Assembly (NCBI GenBank): GCA_027186245.1
Contig: CP114495.1
Span: 8,424,501 to 8,488,500 of the forward strand
Length of the DNA stretch: 64,000 nt
From: Coriaria nepalensis
Lineage: Eukaryota > Streptophyta > Magnoliopsida > Cucurbitales > Coriariaceae
Reading direction: 5' to 3'
Positions 57,165-64,000 of the stretch are shown one piece after another. Both the position numbers and the translations under genes were made by a program. Within the stretch, counting starts at the first letter, position 1. Each line of letters starts with the position of its first letter. The notes under the pieces are model-generated. The model was given only the letters and a program-made list of their open reading frames with translations. It searched no databases and was not told the DNA's origin.

Positions 57165-58702
57165 ACAGAACCACTAAATTTAAATTCGGTTTCTTTCGGG
57201 TGGTGAGTTCTCTTCTTTTCGCCATTTTCTAATGTTATTATACATATATTATATATATATCCATTTTGGATTAAGGAGTTAGAGAGATTTTCTTGCTTTG
57301 CAGGGCCTCAGGGACTTGCCCATTAGTCGGATAAGGAAAATCCCGAGCAGATGAATATCAGATCTACATTTTTTAGTAGCAGTATGAGTTAAAAAACTTG
57401 GGTACTTTCTCAAAATTTTCATTTTGTCGGAGAACATCTCAAAAGTTTTTGATATATTTCTCGCAACGATCATATGATGCTTCTTAGGCCAAGAAAAGGG
57501 AATAATATTAATCATTGTATGATGGAAACATATTGTTGATCCCCTTTAATTATTCCAAATATGAACATTATCTTCCATCTTCCTCCCATGAAAAGCTTAT
57601 CTCATATTTTCCAATGATATATATGTTACAAATCATATTGAATGAGACCCACCCCACTTTAGCGCTTGAGTGCCCAGCCCACTAGATTGGCCCGGGACCG
57701 CCCTGGCTGGCCGGGCTAGTTGAGAAAAGTAGTTGCTGCTGATAATTACTAATCGGAGGCAAAAGTGTAGAACTTTATAAAAGGTCAAATGTCATTGCAG
57801 AAAATCGAAATGCAGATGAGGAGTTTTTATTATCTGATTCATTTATTTTATACTTCATCTCTTTTAGTTTAGGACCTTTTGAGGTTTTATTTGTATTAAT
57901 TTTCATCGTTTCAGGTTCAGAATGCAGTCTCTTAAAGTCGGCTTGCAATTAGTTTATCCCAAAAATTTAGGACTGAGCAAAAGTTTGGGATCGGGACAGG
58001 ATGGATCGGTCTTGGTTTCCGTCCCGGTCTCGGATCGGGATATATATTTAAGTAATAATTATTTATACTTAATTTCAGATATAATCAATTACTCCTATTT
58101 CATAACTCATTTTTAATATAATTTAAATAATTTTACTTTCACATAATTCGATTTTACAAATAAAAAATCAAATGTGTAAGTATCGAAATGAATTGTGTAA
58201 TCTACTTTAACTCGATCAAATTTAACTAAACTTTAATCTAAATAACAACATTAAATAAAGCATTAGATGTATATTTTCTCAGCGAAGAATCAAAATACGT
58301 GCAAGATGCTTGCCTTTCTATCCGATTGAAAAGGACTTGTACAACTTTTTTTTTTCTTCCCTTTTTTCAAAACGAGTCAGAGGAAAAACAGTGGGTAATA
58401 ATTAACATAAATGAACTTTTAGCCCAAATAATTATACTAATTTATCTTAATCTCTAATTTTTAAGAATTTAGAGATGTTTTTTTTGGGGCCAAATAATAA
58501 GAATTGAGGTTAAACAGATAAATTAGGAGAAAGATTGGGGAAAAAAATGTAAATTGAGAAATATTAGGGGTTAATATGTAAATTTTAAAAAGATATATTA
58601 GAGTTCTGCCTGTGTTATCTCTATTCTACTCACTCTCTCTCACTTCCTCTCTCTAGACTCATTTCCACTCTCTCTCACTCTCCGCCCGCGCGAAACAAGA
58701 AA
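57165..58702. other. IPT9 3' UTR and promoter region of mMDH
   Basis: The left part is the IPT9 3' UTR. A GC-rich patch at 57650-57730 and the GGATCGGGAC-type words at 57985-58040 look like degenerate transposon sequence. The CT-rich stretch 58640-58700 is the probable mMDH 5' UTR. No gene was found. Confidence 0.5.
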
Positions 58703-60895
<2,193 letters not shown>

Positions 60896-62503
60896 ACCGG
60901 TGTAAATGCAATTAGATTATGTATGGCAGGGATCTTGCCTACAACAATTAAAAAAAAAAAAAGACAAAAAACCCACATTTTGTAATCTTCTTTCCCATTG
61001 TTGTAACTGATGCTATCAGGAGCACCCGGCTTTTTGCTGTTTTTGATTTAGAGTAGTAGGATATTAAAAAAACTCGAAAGGTTCTAATCAATAAATCCTG
61101 GTAGGCTTGCTAGCTATGAGGGATTCCTATCTATTCTTTTCTAGTGAAAGTTTGTTCGTTGGGATGATTTTCACCTATTTCGGGATTCTTATCTAGGTTT
61201 TGTGTTTGCATTTCAATTCCTAGTTTTTGGTTGTCTAGACTCAACCGTGTGTGCGTGATGAGAATTTATTAGGTGCCTCTGATCAATCCTATGTATACGC
61301 CCGAGACTTCTCAAGGTGCTTCAGGATCATGTATTCTCCGTGGTAAAAAGATTCTGTATATTATAGGAATAATTTGTAACTGTGGTCCAAATATCATAAA
61401 AGTTTTGATTGTAAGAGTGGCTTCTCTTTTGTTTTCTTAATTTAAATAGGATAAATTAGGATAAATTCTCAAAAGTAATAAGCCTTTAAATTTTTTTAGA
61501 TCACCGGCCACCAGTATCATCATTTGCCGCTTCTATCACCACCCTCTCCACCATTGTTACCACCACCGCTCCTAATATAATATTTAAGAGATGGAGAAAG
61601 AGAGAAAATAATTAATAATTTTATATTTTTATATTGGCAGTGGAGATTGGTGGTAACAATGGTGAACTGCCAATATACAAACTTAAAATTTAATATTTTG
61701 ATATTTAAGAGTTAGAGAGAAAAAATAAATTAATATTTTATATTTTTATTCAGCGATACCGGTGGTGGTAGTGGCGGTGAAGGAGGATGGTGGCAGTTGG
61801 TAAGTGAAAATGGAGAAGAAATATAAATAAATAAATAAAATACGTCAAAAATTAAATTTAAATTGGAGGTGATAAAAAGATAAATTTAAATTTAAACTAA
61901 GTTAATTTTATAATTTAAATAGTTACTTAATGACTATATAATATATAAATATAACTATTTCATCGATTTTTAATATAATTCGAAGTTTATTATAATTTAA
62001 ATTTAAAATTAAGTGTATATTATAATTACGAAATTTTTTGAGTGTTTGTTATAATTTCCATTAAGTTGTGAAAGTTTTTTCTAATTTCCTATTTTAAAAA
62101 ATTTAGATTTTTCTGAATATAAAAAAAATTTAGATTTTCTAAATTTAAAAATAAATTTAGATATATTGAATGATCATACTACCTTTAATTAAAAAAGAAA
62201 AAAATGGTAACCTCGATCGTTTTGGATCTCTGTCTCCATCTCTCTCTGTTGTTACCTCAAAATAGCCACCAAAACGACCCTTCTATCAGCATTTCCTGCC
62301 TCCATCTCACCTCCATCCTCATAACTTCCCAGTATGATTTCCCCTTTGTCTTTTCTCAGTTAACTTGTACTTTTTCTCTTGAGCTTTTTGGTCTTGTGAG
62401 AAATGTTATGTTGAAATTTGATGGAAGATGTTCAAGCGTGAGGTTTTCGATTGATTTTTGCTGTTATTGCTTGATTTTTCGGTGCTTATTTTCTTTTAGG
62501 TAT
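60896..62503. other. Spacer downstream of mMDH
   Basis: The first 150 bp are the mMDH 3' UTR. The region 61500-61800 contains GGTGGT/ACCACC-type microsatellite words flanked by similar AT-rich segments. From 62200 the sequence is C/T-rich and resembles a 5' UTR with an intron ending TTTTCTTTTAG at about 62498. I support no gene before 62504. Confidence 0.45.
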
Positions 62504-62603
62504 ATGCTTCTTAGGCGTTGTTTGGTTTCTACGAAGCAACTTCGCCACCGTTTCTTGCCGCTTTTTCTATTTGCCATTAGAAACTACTCACAGCCTCTCA
62601 CAG
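62504..62603 (+). CDS. Orphan first-exon candidate with mitochondrial-like presequence
   Basis: A possible first coding exon: after a TTTTCTTTTAG acceptor, ATG begins MLLRRCLVSTKQLRHRF and continues for 33 codons to a CAG|GTAGCT donor. The basic, Arg/Leu/Ser-rich start lacks acidic residues and looks like a mitochondrial presequence. No compatible second exon was found to the right, where a leftward gene ends at 63133. It could be a truncated gene, a very short transcript or chance. I do not recognise a family. Confidence 0.25.
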
Positions 62604-63132
62604 GTAGCTCTTTCACTCTCTTTCTCCGTCAGCAATGTTTATCTGTTGATAGACTATAACATTTATGGGTCCAATTTTATCGAGTTCAACAATATGCGTG
62701 CCGAATTTCAGAGATAGTGTTCTCGTTGGGTCTATTAGATGTTATTTGATCTAACCAAAAGTATAGAATGTGGTAGCAAAGGGACATTTTGCTTGGTGAC
62801 ATAACAGCCAAAAAACATTAAGACCAAGATATCATTGCTGTTAAGCCACAGCTTGGTTGAAATTCGGTTCCTATGTGAACAAAATATACCACGAATGTAA
62901 AAAATGAACAGACAAATATAAACCTACACATTCAAGACTTTCCAGGTTCAGGAACGGCAATGAGAGATGCTAAAAACGAGCTAGCTAGACCATTATTTGA
63001 GAAAAAGATAGATCTTTGTTACAAAGGCATAAAATTAATGCAGATGTGGGGTACTACTGTAACAGCAGAGGAAATACATGTATATAATGTTTATAGAACA
63101 ATGAGAAGGTAGCATTTTCGAATGCGTTTTCA
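62604..63132. other. Spacer with probable 3' UTR of the right-edge gene
   Basis: The leftward right-edge gene has its stop at 63133-63135, so its 3' UTR should occupy roughly 62750-63132. No gene on either strand was found. Confidence 0.4.
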
Positions 63133-63717
63133 CTAGTCCAGCCGGCATGATCCCTTTGCTCCCCGGCCAAACTCGGCAAGATCTGAAATATTAAAGAAAA
63201 GATATGTGAAGATTATCAATAGATTCAAAGCAAGGCTAAGCTTCTGCCGATACAAGACACTGTAAACAGATATGAAGAAAATATCAGAAAACATGAGGGA
63301 CAAAAACTAATATCTTATAGAATCAATTCTGGGTTTACAGGGTGTTGCTTTACAAAGTAGAAGCTAAATATGGATTACAATACTCTTGTGAGAACATGCT
63401 AATTTTGAGCGAAAATTGATGAAGTCATGAAATATGAGGAAAAACACCAAATCCGATTTGCAATTTGTGCACTTAATTAAAAAAAATCCCCTTGCAATGC
63501 AAGTAAATAAGTTTCCTGGCCAACAAATTTCAGAATAATGAAAGCATTATGACAACGATAAGGGTTTGGAAAAGACGAATAATGTTAATTCAAAGTAGCA
63601 ATATCAACATGAACATGTTTCCCACCTTGGATTTTTTTTTTCTTTTTAAATGGCTTCAACCACTAGCTGAGTGACTCCTATCTGATCCAAATGCAGGGGC
63701 ACTATCGCTCTCCGTAT
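63133..63717 (-). CDS. C-terminal exons of an unidentified gene, cut by the window edge
   Basis: Two exons on the minus strand join in frame: 63661-63717 (acceptor CTACAG|ATACGG, donor AGTG|GTTGAA) and 63133-63182 (acceptor TTTCAG|ATCTTG). Together they encode TESDSAPAFGSDRSHSAS followed by DLAEFGRGAKGSCRLD and a TAG stop. The sequence is hydrophilic, with a basic Gly/Ser tail; no domain is visible and I do not recognise the family. Upstream exons lie beyond 64000. The acceptor of the first visible exon sits inside a 49-bp triplicated repeat. The reading frame was chosen because the two exons join cleanly and the tail looks like a natural C-terminus; read without splicing, the first exon would stop a few codons after its donor. 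Confidence 0.5.
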
Positions 63718-63858
63718 CTGTAGCACAAATAGAAATAAAATAGCATATAAATATATATGGCCGTATCTGTAGCACAAATAGAAATAAAATAGCATCTAAA
63801 TATATATGGCCGTATCTGTAGCACAAATAGAAATAAAATAGCATATAAATATATATGG
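63712..63858. repeat. Three tandem 49-bp copies that include a splice acceptor
   Basis: Units at 63712-63760, 63761-63809 and 63810-63858. Copies 1 and 3 are identical; copy 2 has one base change (ATATAAA to ATCTAAA). On the minus strand each unit contains a pyrimidine-rich tract, the acceptor GTGCTACAG and the six bases ATACGG that open the next exon, so three tandem acceptors are available to the right-edge gene. Confidence 0.9.
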
Positions 63859-64000
63859 AGAGAGACAGAGAGAGGGAGAGAGGGAGCTAGTAAAACAGCC
63901 AAAAACAGCCAACTATGATATTAGATGACAGCAAAGGAGCTAATCATTGACTCTTTTTTTTTTTGGCCAAAATTCATTGACTCATAAATCATCCCAAGTG
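63859..64000. other. Right edge, probably intron of the leftward gene
   Basis: A GAGAGA-rich tract (63857-63890) and AT-rich sequence; no exon is recognisable. It is most likely intron of the gene whose last exons are at 63133-63717. Confidence 0.35.

Noticed and set aside
62204..62659. Continuous 151-codon open frame starting at 62204
   Set aside because: Its upstream part is C/T-rich leader-like sequence with a good internal acceptor at about 62498; only the last 33 codons before 62603 look like coding sequence.

Overview
This window is nuclear DNA from a flowering plant, most likely a core eudicot. The coding genes are interrupted by GT-AG introns, some over 1 kb, with AT-rich introns and spacers. 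The proteins are clearly plant-type: C3 phosphoenolpyruvate carboxylase, a MORF editing factor, a TBL acetyltransferase, IPT9, a type I MADS protein, a DCD protein and an ABCG half transporter. Species cannot be named from the sequence. All exon models were built by hand from splice sites, reading-frame continuity and remembered family sequences; no alignment was run.

Layout, left to right. 0.8-3.1 kb (+): a decayed CC-NBS-LRR resistance pseudogene. 3.6-6.3 kb (-): an eight-exon Ubc13-type E2 (UBC35/36). 7.6-13.1 kb (+): a six-exon, apparently intact homologue of bacterial MurA, the first committed enzyme of peptidoglycan synthesis. Its 3.5-kb first intron contains a complete two-exon DCD-domain gene on the same strand. 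13.7-18.6 kb (-): a ten-exon PEP carboxylase, convergent with MurA. 21.1-23.6 kb (-): a seven-exon beta-1,3-galactosyltransferase with a GC-AG intron. 24.7-28.3 kb (-): a broken Ty3/gypsy retrotransposon. 30.2-32.3 kb (+): a five-exon CRPK1-like kinase. 33.0-34.9 kb (-): intronless ABCG10-like transporter. 37.5-39.7 kb (+): MORF8-like editing factor with an expanded P/N/Y/G repeat tail. 40.7-42.7 kb (-): NUMOD3-motif protein. 43.2-45.1 kb (-): TBL/XOAT-type acetyltransferase. 46.9-48.4 kb (+): organellar tyrosyl-tRNA synthetase. 50.2-50.7 kb (-): type I MADS-box gene. 53.2-57.2 kb (+): IPT9-type tRNA prenyltransferase. 58.7-60.9 kb (+): mitochondrial malate dehydrogenase. 62.5 kb (+): an orphan first-exon candidate. 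63.1-63.7 kb (-): the last two exons of a gene that continues past the right edge.

These are mostly unrelated housekeeping genes, not an operon. Several do share organellar themes: MurA (plastid peptidoglycan), MORF8, organellar TyrRS, the NUMOD3 protein and mMDH. PEP carboxylase and MDH are consecutive steps from PEP to malate, but act in different compartments. From memory, the set PPC / B3GALT / ABCG10 / NUMOD3 protein / mMDH also clusters at Arabidopsis At1g53240-At1g53310, which suggests an old conserved block.

The most interesting points are the intact MurA homologue with a gene nested in its first intron, an exitron-like frame-preserving intron in mMDH, a 49-bp triplication that copies a splice acceptor, a C22 tract just after the PPC stop codon, and a G-box-like repeat cluster upstream of the MADS gene.
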